DNA of 34,231 bases from Sedimentisphaerales bacterium (GTDB lineage Bacteria; Planctomycetota; Phycisphaerae; Sedimentisphaerales; Anaerobacaceae), in assembly GCA_030603595.1 (NCBI GenBank), contig JAUVXL010000014.1, positions 1 to 34,231 of the forward strand, written 5' to 3'. The notes beneath the pieces are model-generated. The model searched no databases and had not been told where the DNA came from. It was given only the letters and a program-made list of their open reading frames with translations. Position numbers and translations under genes: made by a program. Below, piece after piece: positions 14,739-22,180 of the stretch; within the stretch, counting starts at the first letter, position 1; each line of letters starts with the position of its first letter.

Positions 14739-15815
14739 CTATTCTATTTTGATAAGCTCGTACTTGGCCGAAGCCAGGCCTATTTTTTGTGCGTGCTCGA
14801 TCTGGTGGCGAGCGTCGAGTTCGTCGTTGCCCAATAGCCGGCCGAGTTTCTTCCCGGCGGCCCCTTCGACGAGGTTAATCGCCGCCACATCGACGGCCAC
14901 GGGATTCGTCGATGCAAGAATACCGATGTCCGCGACAACATTAGGCATATCCGGTTCGCCGAAGCAATCGCAGTCCTTGGTGATCGCGAGCAGGAAGTTG
15001 AAGAATGCGGCCTTGTGTTCCTTGCCTTTGAGCGTACCCATCGCATATTCGGCCGTGCCCTGCTGGAGAATCTTGCTCTCTTCGCCCCAGTTGCACTGCA
15101 CCGCAGAGAATCTGCAGACGGCCACGCACTCGGCGCAACTGATGCACTTGTCCTGATCGATATCCGCCTTCTTTTCGCCGAGCGTGATTGCATCTGCCGG
15201 GCAGTGGCTAAAGCACTGACCGCAAAGCGTACACTTATCGTTGATGCTAAGTTTCAACGCGGCGTGCTGTTGGAGCTTGCCCTTCTTCGTCGCACAACCC
15301 ATCCCGAGAGTTTTAAGCGTGGCTCCGGCACAAGCCGCCGGGTGCCCCGTGAAGTGCGCCACCGAGAGAATCGACTGGCACTTTACGATCCCCGATGCTA
15401 TGAAGACTTCCTTGTTGATCTCGCCGTCGATTTCAACCGGTATCTGGTGTGTTCCGAACAGTCCGTCCGGCGCCACAAACGGTATGCCGAGTGCTTCGAC
15501 CGAGTAGCCGTGCTCGGCTGCCATTATCGTGTGGTCGATTGCGTTGCGCCGTCGGCCCGAATACAGGGTGCTCGTATCCGTGATGAAGGGCTTGGCCTTC
15601 AGTGCGAGCAACTCCTCGATAAGGCCCTTGATATAGGGCGCCTTGACGTGCGTAGTATTCGTATCTTCGCCGACGTGGACTTTAATAGCAGTGAAATCGT
15701 TCTCGGCAAAGCACGATGCGAAACCGCCCGCTTCGAACAGCCTCCGGGCCTTATCGCAAATAGCCTCCTCACCGTCGGCAACCGCAGCCTTTATGAAATA
15801 AACCTTAGAAACCAT
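14739..15815 (-). CDS. DUF362 protein with two 4Fe-4S clusters
   Basis: A 358-residue DUF362 protein. Residues 1-180 carry the DUF362 fold (AIKVHVGED, ITDTSTLYSGRRRNA). Two ferredoxin motifs follow, CTLCGQCFSHCP (Cys195, 198, 201, 205) and CISCAECVAVCR (Cys224, 227, 230, 234). The C-terminal DUF362 part has DIGILASTNPVAVDVAA. Two 4Fe-4S clusters suggest electron transfer in the cytoplasm; no precise role is established for the family. The track frame begins with a TTG at 15842, but the ATG at 15815 follows TTTGGTGG and gives the typical MVSKVYFIKA start. The gene is preceded by a nested inverted repeat. Confidence 0.88.
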   Translation of the reverse strand: MVSKVYFIKAAVADGEEAICDKARRLFEAGGFASCFAENDFTAIKVHVGEDTNTTHVKAPYIKGLIEELLALKAKPFITDTSTLYSGRRRNAIDHTIMAAEHGYSVEALGIPFVAPDGLFGTHQIPVEIDGEINKEVFIASGIVKCQSILSVAHFTGHPAACAGATLKTLGMGCATKKGKLQQHAALKLSINDKCTLCGQCFSHCPADAITLGEKKADIDQDKCISCAECVAVCRFSAVQCNWGEESKILQQGTAEYAMGTLKGKEHKAAFFNFLLAITKDCDCFGEPDMPNVVADIGILASTNPVAVDVAAINLVEGAAGKKLGRLLGNDELDARHQIEHAQKIGLASAKYELIKIE

Positions 15816-15837
15816 AGAAACCACCAAATCTAATAAT

Positions 15838-15996
15838 CTCAAACTGACCGATCTTTAACTGTCATTCCCGCGAAAGCGGGAATCCAGTAAAATAGCGAGG
15901 TAATAGATTCCTGCTTACGCAGGAATGACAAATGGTGTTATCTTTTGTCAATGCGATACTTACATCAATACTTGGCTTAAAAACGGTCAGTTTAAG
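15838..15996. repeat. GTCATTCC palindromic element nested in a locus-specific inverted repeat
   Basis: The core (15860-15930) has inverted ends TGTCATTCC and GGAATGACA and two internal hairpins, ATTCCCGC-GAAA-GCGGGAAT and ATTCCTGC-TTAC-GCAGGAAT. Outside it CTCAAACTGACCG (15838-15850) is matched by an inverted copy at 15984-15996 at 12 of 13 positions, with weaker similarity continuing inward. A second core is at 22038-22102 with different outer arms. The element occupies much of the 359-base gap before the next gene; the rest shows only the promoter noted at 16133. Confidence 0.75.
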
Positions 15997-16132
15997 TAAT
16001 AATACAAACCTGCCTGCTTCCAGAACCACTCAATCAGCAGGAAATCGCCCTGATTATATCCTTTCACGGCCTGGGGGCAAGGGGAGAGTCGATTGATTCC
16101 CGAAAAACGCGCTATTGCGATGGGAATTCTTC

Positions 16133-16161
16133 TTGAATTTGGACACCCAAGATGGTAGAAT
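16133..16161 (+). promoter_or_regulatory. sigma70-like promoter for the PEP-CTERM gene at 16175
   Basis: TTGAAT (16133-16138) and TAGAAT (16156-16161) are separated by 17 bases. The predicted transcript would start about 7 bases before the ATG, so the message would be nearly leaderless; no Shine-Dalgarno sequence is visible there. Confidence 0.35.
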
Positions 16162-16174
16162 CAAGTAAATAGCG

Positions 16175-16885
16175 ATGGAACCTAAAAATAGAATCCCGAT
16201 TCTTATTGCTGTAATCCTCACGGCGATAATAGCTGGGCCGTCCTCGTATGCGCCAAGCTGTTACGGTGGGCTCGTCATCGTGCAGTTTACCGCTGAGGTC
16301 ACACATACAAGTGATAGTGAGAATTTTCTGCAAGGCAGAATAAACCCCGGCGATACGATAACAGGCACATATACATACGACACTTCGATGTCGGATTTGT
16401 ATCCGGACTTAATAGAAGTCGGACGTTACGAGTATGATACCCCGCCATCAGGTATTTCGGTCCAGGCTGGCGGATTTGAGTCAAGAAGCGATCCTGACAA
16501 TACCGATTTTTCCATTAAGATAGTGAATGATTCCACTCCGGCAGGTGGGGGGTCGTGGGATGAATTTACCTTAGTAAGCGAAAACAATACGCCGTTTGAC
16601 GGCGGTCTTGCTATCTACAAGCTCTCCTTGGATTTCTATGATGATTCCGCCCGCGCTATCTCAAGTGATACCTTACCTTCAGATGCTCTGATAGTTGATG
16701 GTTGGCCCATAGCCGAAGTCTCCATTGACGGACAGTACCCTGGGCTGTCAAAAGGACGAGGACAATTCGGAATCAGAGGTGATCTAACTTCGGCAGTTCT
16801 AATTCCTGAGCCGGCAACGGTCCTGCTGCTGGGAGTGGGCTGCATGGTCTTGCTGAGGAGCCATCGCCGCCACGCCAATGCCTAA
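16175..16885 (+). CDS. PEP-CTERM sorting-signal secreted protein
   Basis: A 236-residue exported protein with an N-terminal hydrophobic signal (residues 8-31). Its beta-rich body begins FTAEVTHTSDSENF and contains GDTITGTYTYDTSMSD, a pattern common in PEP-CTERM proteins of this group. The C-terminus has IPEPATVLLLGVGCMVLLRS followed by HRRHANA, the PEP motif, helix and basic tail expected for exosortase handling. There are no catalytic residues. It converges with mntP (28 bases apart). No ribosome-binding site is evident, consistent with the very short leader predicted. Confidence 0.82.
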   Translation: MEPKNRIPILIAVILTAIIAGPSSYAPSCYGGLVIVQFTAEVTHTSDSENFLQGRINPGDTITGTYTYDTSMSDLYPDLIEVGRYEYDTPPSGISVQAGGFESRSDPDNTDFSIKIVNDSTPAGGGSWDEFTLVSENNTPFDGGLAIYKLSLDFYDDSARAISSDTLPSDALIVDGWPIAEVSIDGQYPGLSKGRGQFGIRGDLTSAVLIPEPATVLLLGVGCMVLLRSHRRHANA

Positions 16886-16912
16886 GCAGGCAAAGAGAGA
16901 GCGGACCAGCTT

Positions 16913-17473
16913 TTACAGCGTGTGTTGCAGGAGGATTTTCACGCCCATTGCGATCAGGATTACCCCGCCGAGGGTCTCTATCTTCGACTCGAAGAAGTGC
17001 CCGAATCGCTTTCCAATGGCCACCCCGATGTATGAGAGTACGAATGTGACCACGCCTATGATCGTTACGGCGAGGATTATGGACTTTGTGATTAGCGAGA
17101 GAGTGATTCCCACAACGAGTGCGTCGATGCTGGTCGCCACCGCCAACGCCACCAGCGTGATTAGGCTTGTCGGGTCGAATTTTTTCTCGGCCTTTTTGAT
17201 CTTGAAGGATTCGTAGATCATCTTGCCGCCGACCCCGGTCAAGAGGCCGAACGCAATCCAATGGTCGTAGTCTGCTATGTGGTCCTTTAACGTCAACCCT
17301 GCCAGCGAGCCGATAAGCGGCATAACGGCCTGGAAGCCGCCGAAAAAAAGAGCTATTCGCAGGGCGTGCTTCACCTGCAACTGCCTGTAGGCTGAGCCGC
17401 TGACGATTGAGACGGCGAATGCATCCATTGCCAGGCCGACAGCTATTACTACGATTGTGACTAATTCGGTCAT
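16913..17473 (-). CDS. mntP: manganese efflux pump MntP
   Basis: A 186-residue protein with six predicted transmembrane helices, the usual length for MntP, which exports Mn2+ across the inner membrane. The two repeat halves each carry the family Asp motif: GLAMDAFAVS (residues 13-22) and ATSIDALVVG in the second half. GKMIYESFK closes the first half. No yybP-ykoY manganese riboswitch is evident in the 84 bases upstream. The ATG at 17473 is preceded by GGAAGGTGAGG. It lies downstream of the DUF1638 gene on the same strand and may be co-transcribed. Confidence 0.93.
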   Translation of the reverse strand: MTELVTIVVIAVGLAMDAFAVSIVSGSAYRQLQVKHALRIALFFGGFQAVMPLIGSLAGLTLKDHIADYDHWIAFGLLTGVGGKMIYESFKIKKAEKKFDPTSLITLVALAVATSIDALVVGITLSLITKSIILAVTIIGVVTFVLSYIGVAIGKRFGHFFESKIETLGGVILIAMGVKILLQHTL

Positions 17474-17485
17474 TCGCCCGGCGCC

Positions 17486-17551
17486 TCACCTTCCTTCGCC
17501 GGCGATGGCGAGAAGAAACATCAGGAGGACTATTTTTTCACTGGTCGGCAT
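17486..17551 (-). CDS. possible 21-residue peptide between the DUF1638 gene and mntP
   Basis: An ATG at 17551, six bases after the DUF1638 stop, opens a short frame with a hydrophobic segment (KIVLLMFLLAIAG) that ends 12 bases before the mntP ATG. It could be a leader peptide or chance. There is no strong ribosome-binding site. Confidence 0.15.
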   Translation of the reverse strand: MPTSEKIVLLMFLLAIAGEGR

Positions 17552-17557
17552 AGTCTG

Positions 17558-18286
17558 TCACTCGGATTTTATTATACCTTCGTTGGTCAGGTCTTCGCCT
17601 ATTTTTTGTCCTGGCTTGACAACGAGGAATTCATCGTCGTTCCATTCGCCGTCCACCATTCGCTGCATCAGGCCGGGATCGCCTTTTAATTCGTCGTAGT
17701 CCCAGTCCAGGAAATCGGCGCAGGTTTTCGTGTATTCCTTGAATCTCTCGGAGTCGCCCAGCCCCCAATCGACGTAGGTCGCCCAGTTGTATTCCTTCAT
17801 CCAGGTCTGCTCGACTTCCATAAGATATTGGGCGTTGTCGTCGCCGTATTTTTGTTTGTACTCTTCGAGCAGGGTTTCGTAGCGTTCTTTGCTCGGCTGC
17901 TTGCCCGATTCTATCCACCCGGGGCTGTACCAGTAAACGCCCCGATGCGAGTCGAAGTATTCTTTGTATTTCTCCTTTGAGCCGAGCAGCAGCGTAATGC
18001 AATCGTGCCCTCGCGGAACGACTATCGGTATCTTGGCGGAAAGGCCGACTATTCCATTGCTGCAAAGCCCGTAGCCCAGAAGCGCCGCATCGAAAGGCCT
18101 GCCTTGAATATTGGTCGTGGTCTCGAGCGCCTTTTGCACCTCGCTGCGAAGGCGGTCCGGCTCATCGTGCAGACCCTGCTCCATCAGGCGGACATCGACA
18201 ACGTTATTAGAGCGGGCCGCACAAAAGTACGCCTCTCTTTGCATTACTTTACACACTATGAGTTGAAGACGCATGGGATTCGCCAT
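17558..18286 (-). CDS. DUF1638 domain protein
   Basis: A 242-residue soluble protein with the hallmarks of DUF1638: LIVCKVMQREAYFCAA near the N-terminus, DAALLGYGLCSNG in the middle and IVVPRGHDCITLLLGSKEKY. Family members are often found near corrinoid-dependent methyltransferases and may have a metal-linked function, but none of those partners is present here and the activity is unknown. The Cys and His residues (C12, C22, GLCSNG, GHDC) could bind a metal. An alternative start lies 12 bases downstream; neither start has a clear Shine-Dalgarno sequence. Confidence 0.82.
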   Translation of the reverse strand: MANPMRLQLIVCKVMQREAYFCAARSNNVVDVRLMEQGLHDEPDRLRSEVQKALETTTNIQGRPFDAALLGYGLCSNGIVGLSAKIPIVVPRGHDCITLLLGSKEKYKEYFDSHRGVYWYSPGWIESGKQPSKERYETLLEEYKQKYGDDNAQYLMEVEQTWMKEYNWATYVDWGLGDSERFKEYTKTCADFLDWDYDELKGDPGLMQRMVDGEWNDDEFLVVKPGQKIGEDLTNEGIIKSE

Positions 18287-18307
18287 TGTTTCGATTTTGG
18301 CCGGTGG

Positions 18308-19579
18308 TCAGTAATTCAGGAATTCGATTTTAGGCTGCGAGAGGTACAGGATAGGCATTTTGCCGTCTTCGCTTGTGAGGTAGGCGATGTGGTAGATTCC
18401 GCATTCGACGATCCCTCCACCAGTGGGGTCCACCTGCCGCCATTGGTTGTTCTCGTCGAGCACCTCGGCCCAGATATGGCCGCTTTGCCCGTAAAGCCAT
18501 CCGGCCACCTGTCGAGAGGGTATTTTCAAGACTCGGCAGAAGGTTATGAAACAATCGGAGAAATCCCAGCAGTATCCGAACTCTTGGGTAAGGGTTTTCT
18601 TGACTCCATATCGCGAGCCGATGACAGGCCCTGCAAACTTGATATAAGTGCCGGGCCGGAGCCATTTGAGCAGGGCGATTACTTTTTGCCGCTGTGTATT
18701 GCGTCCGGCGGTGATTCTATTGGCCAGCGCAATGATCTCCGGGTCGTCGCTCGGCCAGAACGCCGTTGCTTGCAGCAGTTCGGGTCCGGCTTTTCGGGTG
18801 GTTGCAGAGCCGGTGGATGCTGTTGTGCGTACGGTTGCTGCAATTGAAACAAAAGGGACGCCCGATTTCTCGGGGAGTTTTTGGAATATATATCTGGTAA
18901 GCTCGCCATCCAGTAGCGGCGTTGTCTCGACCGCCTCGGGCTCGAACGAATAGGAGGGCCTGGCCTCCGGCGCGCCAAGGGCCCGGAGGGTTATCTCATT
19001 GCCGAACCGAAACTTCTCCGATAAAAGCCCGATCCTCGTTTTGAAGGCGAGATTGCCGGGGTGTTTATCCGCTTCGAGGAACAGGTTGAACAGCTTGTTC
19101 CAAGATATGTAGTCGCCTGTCTCCATCGGGGCCGCCTGGAAGGAGATTTTGTACGTTGCATTTTTCGGCTTGGGCTTGTACCCGAGTTCGAAGCCGGCCG
19201 TAATGGCCACAGCGGCATCGTCACCCACGAATTCCACAACTGTCCTCTCGAGCATGTAGCAAAAAGCCGGGTGATTTTTCCTCGCGACAACGGATTTCTG
19301 TATTTTCTCAGCATCGGCGGCGGTGGGGCAAATGATGACGTTCACCTGAAGACGACTCCCGTGCACTGAGAGGAGAATGTTGGAGAGCTTCTCGATCTTG
19401 CCTCCCAGTTTCTTGCTTATGTCCTCTGTTTGACTCGCAGATGCGTCGAAAGACTTCAGCACGGTAAAGCCCGGAGGCAGTCTGAGACGCGGAGTTCCGC
19501 TTGCTGCGGCGAGGCGATCTGGCGGACATATTGCCGCAATTGCCATAAGGCCCGAAACCAAGGCCGAAGATCTGAACAT
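18308..19579 (-). CDS. secreted transglutaminase-like protein (intact triad)
   Basis: A 423-residue protein with a signal peptide (cleavage near 25). Residues 30-200 are a conserved N-terminal domain of unknown type (KKLGGKIEKLS, NHPAFCYMLERTVVEFVGDD). Residues 275-423 form a transglutaminase-like core with the triad Cys337 (FGYCWDFSDC), His368 (GHIWAEV) and Asp384 (QVDPTGGG). Such proteins act as peptidases, amidases or cross-linkers outside the cytoplasm; the substrate is unknown. AGGAGG lies seven bases before the ATG. The next gene upstream, 59 bases away, is a same-length paralog, so this is a tandem duplication. Confidence 0.85.
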   Translation of the reverse strand: MFRSSALVSGLMAIAAICPPDRLAAASGTPRLRLPPGFTVLKSFDASASQTEDISKKLGGKIEKLSNILLSVHGSRLQVNVIICPTAADAEKIQKSVVARKNHPAFCYMLERTVVEFVGDDAAVAITAGFELGYKPKPKNATYKISFQAAPMETGDYISWNKLFNLFLEADKHPGNLAFKTRIGLLSEKFRFGNEITLRALGAPEARPSYSFEPEAVETTPLLDGELTRYIFQKLPEKSGVPFVSIAATVRTTASTGSATTRKAGPELLQATAFWPSDDPEIIALANRITAGRNTQRQKVIALLKWLRPGTYIKFAGPVIGSRYGVKKTLTQEFGYCWDFSDCFITFCRVLKIPSRQVAGWLYGQSGHIWAEVLDENNQWRQVDPTGGGIVECGIYHIAYLTSEDGKMPILYLSQPKIEFLNY

Positions 19580-19638
19580 TTGTTGCCTCCTGACTCGTCG
19601 GCTACAGGTTGAATTCTCTTCGCATTTACGATTCAGGG

Positions 19639-20910
19639 TTAATTCTCTAAGAACTCGATTTTTGGTTTAGAGAGATACACGATAGAAATGCCGCCGTCTT
19701 CACTCGTTATATAGGGGATGTGGTAAATCCCACATCCTCTGATTCCTCCTCCCGTCGGCTCGACCTGCTGCCAGCCGAAGTTCTCATACAGCACTTCCGC
19801 CCATATATGGGAACTCTGCGAGAAGAACCACCCGCCGATCTGCCGACAAGGTACTTTTGACGCCCTGGCAAGGGTTATGAAGCAGTCGGAGAAATCCCAG
19901 GCCTGCCCGAACTTCTGGCTGAGCACTTTCTTGACTCCATATCTGGCCGAGGTGATCGATTCCGTGAAGCTGATGTTCTCGCCGGGCAGAAGCCACTTGA
20001 GGATAGCGTCTGTTTTTTCCTGCGGAGTGTTGCAGTCGGCAGTGATCTCGGCGGCCAGTGCTATGACCTCCGGGTCGTCACTGGGCCAGAATTCGGTTGC
20101 TTCCAGCAGTTCGGGCCCCGCTTTGCGAGTCGTCGGCGTGACGGGATCCCGGGCAGTGTGTATTGTCGCCGTCAGTGAGACAACCGGGATGTTCACCTCT
20201 CTGGGCAAGTCTCGGAATGTGTATCGTCTCAGATCGCCGCCGGCCGGCGAGGTTGCCTTGCTCGGCTTCGGCTCGAACGAATAGGATGGGGCGGCCCGGG
20301 CAGGGGCCGGCATCCTGAAAATCATTTCATTTCCGAAGCGAAAGCTTCCGGCCAATATGTCAACCCTGGATTGCAGAGCGAGATTATTCGCATCGTTGCT
20401 CGCAGAGGCGAACATATTGCTCAGCTTTTTCCACGACGTATAATCGACCTTCTCAACGGGGGCTGCACGAAACGAGATCTTGTACGTCGCCTGTTTCGGC
20501 CTGGGCTTGAACCCCAATTCGAAAGCGGCCAGCGTCGCCAGATTGTGATCATCGCCGATGAATTCAACCACCAGGTTATCGACTATGATGCAAAACGCCG
20601 GGTGCTCTTTCATTGGCAGGACTGATTTATGAATCTTAGCGGCTTCGCTCGAATCCGGACATCGGATCAGGTTCATTTGAAAAGAACGTCCGTGGACTGA
20701 GAAAGAAGTGTGCGAGAACTTGCTGATTTGGGCTCCGAGCCTTAGGGCTATTGCATTTCTTTCTTCCGCAGGGATTTCCGACGACCGAAGCACTCTGAAG
20801 CCGTAGGGGGCACGACGCCCCGCAACTCTCGTTGCAACGCCCACAGAGCAACAAAACAACATTACGGCAGTTGCCACAATGGCTTGAGCCAGGGTGGAAT
20901 GTCTGAACAT
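19639..20910 (-). CDS. transglutaminase-like paralog lacking the catalytic Cys and Asp
   Basis: A 423-residue paralog of the neighbour at 18308-19579; the triad region aligns without gaps. His368 is kept (SHIWAEV), but the nucleophile position is Ala337 (FGQAWDFSDC) and the third residue is Glu384 (QVEPTGGG). A nearby Cys343 is present in both copies. The N-terminal domain is equally conserved (NHPAFC/EHPAFC, VVEFVGDD/VVEFIGDD), so the gene is not decaying; it may be a pseudoenzyme that binds or regulates, or may use another residue. It has a signal peptide (cleavage near 30) and AAGGAG upstream of the ATG. It is probably transcribed first in the pair. Confidence 0.8.
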   Translation of the reverse strand: MFRHSTLAQAIVATAVMLFCCSVGVATRVAGRRAPYGFRVLRSSEIPAEERNAIALRLGAQISKFSHTSFSVHGRSFQMNLIRCPDSSEAAKIHKSVLPMKEHPAFCIIVDNLVVEFIGDDHNLATLAAFELGFKPRPKQATYKISFRAAPVEKVDYTSWKKLSNMFASASNDANNLALQSRVDILAGSFRFGNEMIFRMPAPARAAPSYSFEPKPSKATSPAGGDLRRYTFRDLPREVNIPVVSLTATIHTARDPVTPTTRKAGPELLEATEFWPSDDPEVIALAAEITADCNTPQEKTDAILKWLLPGENISFTESITSARYGVKKVLSQKFGQAWDFSDCFITLARASKVPCRQIGGWFFSQSSHIWAEVLYENFGWQQVEPTGGGIRGCGIYHIPYITSEDGGISIVYLSKPKIEFLEN

Positions 20911-21009
20911 TTGGCGTCTCCTTTCGATATATCAGAAGGCTTCTGCAATCTTGCATAACTCCTTATACCAGTGAACCGCAAAGCAGCCTTCTTATCGGGA
21001 TGCTAATCG

Positions 21010-21026
21010 AAAAAGGCCGCAAGGCC
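21010..21026 (-). terminator. weak hairpin with T-run downstream of the Ada-like gene
   Basis: On the minus strand GGCC-TTGC-GGCC is followed by TTTTT. The stem is only four pairs, so termination is tentative. It lies about 150 bases beyond the stop at 21174. Confidence 0.3.
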
Positions 21027-21094
21027 AACTTAAAAATCTCCGCTATGATTTCTTGGGCGCACGACAAGATTGTGGCAATTCTGTCCAACATTTG

Positions 21095-21127
21095 GGGTAG
21101 CAGCCTCAAGCGCAGCTTGGGGATGGC
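21095..21127. repeat. CAAGC-GCA-GCTTG hairpin repeat, copy 1
   Basis: A 33-base unit with core CCTCAAGCGCAGCTTGGGG matches the unit at 33330-33362 at all but one position, and is related to 33207-33242. The arms CAAGC and GCTTG form a small hairpin. It lies in the 263-base gap between the transglutaminase-like pair and the Ada-like gene. Confidence 0.7.
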
Positions 21128-21173
21128 TTTGGGCCGCCGCGTCGAAGCTTTGACAGTTGCCCAAAATCTGCGT

Positions 21174-21983
21174 TCATGGCTTGCAGAGCTTGCAGGCTCT
21201 CTTCCCGGCCCTCACTGCTTCGTCCCTGCTCTTGTACCCTATGAGGTTTTCCGGTGAGATTCTCTTCGCAAAGCGGCAGCCGGGCAAGTGGAAGACCTTA
21301 CTGTTTTTTGACGCGACGTATTTATATTCGGCAGGCGTCGAATCGGACGGTTGTTCAGTCACTACCTTCTCAATGATAGTGGCCTCACCGGTTGGCCCTT
21401 TCCTCTTGGACCGGTTGGAGGCCACCCAGGCTGCGATGAAGGCGTCGGCTTGCTGCAACGTTTCCCTGGTAATGCCGTCACGCACGCCTTGGCTACTGGC
21501 CGGCATTATTGGGGACGCTTCTGTCCAGACCGCAGCGGTCACTATGGGGCCCGCCTTGAGTTGTTTTGAGCCCGGCTCTCTCACTGCAACATAGACAGGT
21601 CTGGCCAGTGTCGTTCGGACTGAGAAGAGCACCTGCTCGCCATTGTAATGACGCACATCGACGTTCACGGCAAATTGGGGGGTATCAAAGGTTTTGCCTG
21701 TCTGACCGGGCTGGTTAGGATCGGGTATCTTGAGCGTGGCGAGCTTGAGTTTTTTCTCGACTTTCACGACGAGTCCGGCCCGGAAAGCTGTGTCTGTGAT
21801 TCGCTCGTCGCCGGAAGCCAGAACAACGACCTGCACGGCATCTATACGGGCCACTGCCGGATGAGCACGCCCTAAGAGCCAACTCAATGGTTCCTTCAGC
21901 GAGACAGGTGAAGCCCAGGCCGTTAGATCCACAACGAGAATGGCGAGGACACTGAGGACGAGATAGCACTTTGCGCGCTTCAT
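21174..21983 (-). CDS. secreted protein with a C-terminal Ada-like Cys/His domain
   Basis: A 269-residue protein with a signal peptide (cleavage near 24). Residues 40-190 form an unrecognised beta-rich domain (AVQVVVLASGDERITDTAF, VRHYNGEQVLFSVRTTLARP). The last 48 residues, YVASKNSKVFHLPGC through GKRACKLCKP, match the small Cys-rich fold shared by the Ada zinc-binding domain and similar domains attached to nucleases and other secreted proteins; His and three Cys are visible. In Ada that domain repairs DNA phosphotriesters, but here it is exported and probably only a binding module. AGAGAGGG lies upstream of the ATG. Confidence 0.7.
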   Translation of the reverse strand: MKRAKCYLVLSVLAILVVDLTAWASPVSLKEPLSWLLGRAHPAVARIDAVQVVVLASGDERITDTAFRAGLVVKVEKKLKLATLKIPDPNQPGQTGKTFDTPQFAVNVDVRHYNGEQVLFSVRTTLARPVYVAVREPGSKQLKAGPIVTAAVWTEASPIMPASSQGVRDGITRETLQQADAFIAAWVASNRSKRKGPTGEATIIEKVVTEQPSDSTPAEYKYVASKNSKVFHLPGCRFAKRISPENLIGYKSRDEAVRAGKRACKLCKP

Positions 21984-22001
21984 AGTATCCCTCTCTTTCT
22001 G

Positions 22002-22131
22002 TAATTAGTTTCTGTTGCGGAAAGCCGAAATCGCCGATGTCACCCCTGCGAAAGCAGGGGTCCACGCCGAAAAAATGGATTCCTGCTTTCGCAGGAATGA
22101 CAAACACTGTTTCCGCAACAAGAACTAATTA
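22002..22131. repeat. 130-bp element: 22-base inverted ends around a GTCATTCC-type core
   Basis: The outer arms 22002-22023 (TAATTAGTTTCTGTTGCGG and the following AAA) and 22110-22131 are inverted copies matching at 20 of 22 positions. The core 22038-22102 contains CCCCTGC-GAAA-GCAGGGG and ATTCCTGC-TTTC-GCAGGAAT, as in the element at 15860-15930. It fills most of the gap between the Ada-like gene and the isomerase-like gene. Confidence 0.75.
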
Positions 22132-22163
22132 TGTGTTGGTCGCTTAGTGCGCCGGTTATAGCC

Positions 22164-22180
22164 CCGGCTGCGTCAGCCGG
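22164..22180 (-). terminator. hairpin overlapping the stop of the isomerase-like gene
   Basis: A perfect seven-pair stem, CCGGCTG-CGT-CAGCCGG, spans the stop codon at 22173. No T-run follows, so it may be a weak terminator or an RNA-end stabiliser. Confidence 0.3.

Noticed and set aside
17474-17557. yybP-ykoY manganese riboswitch for mntP
   Set aside because: Only 84 bases separate mntP from the upstream gene and none of the conserved loop sequences is visible.
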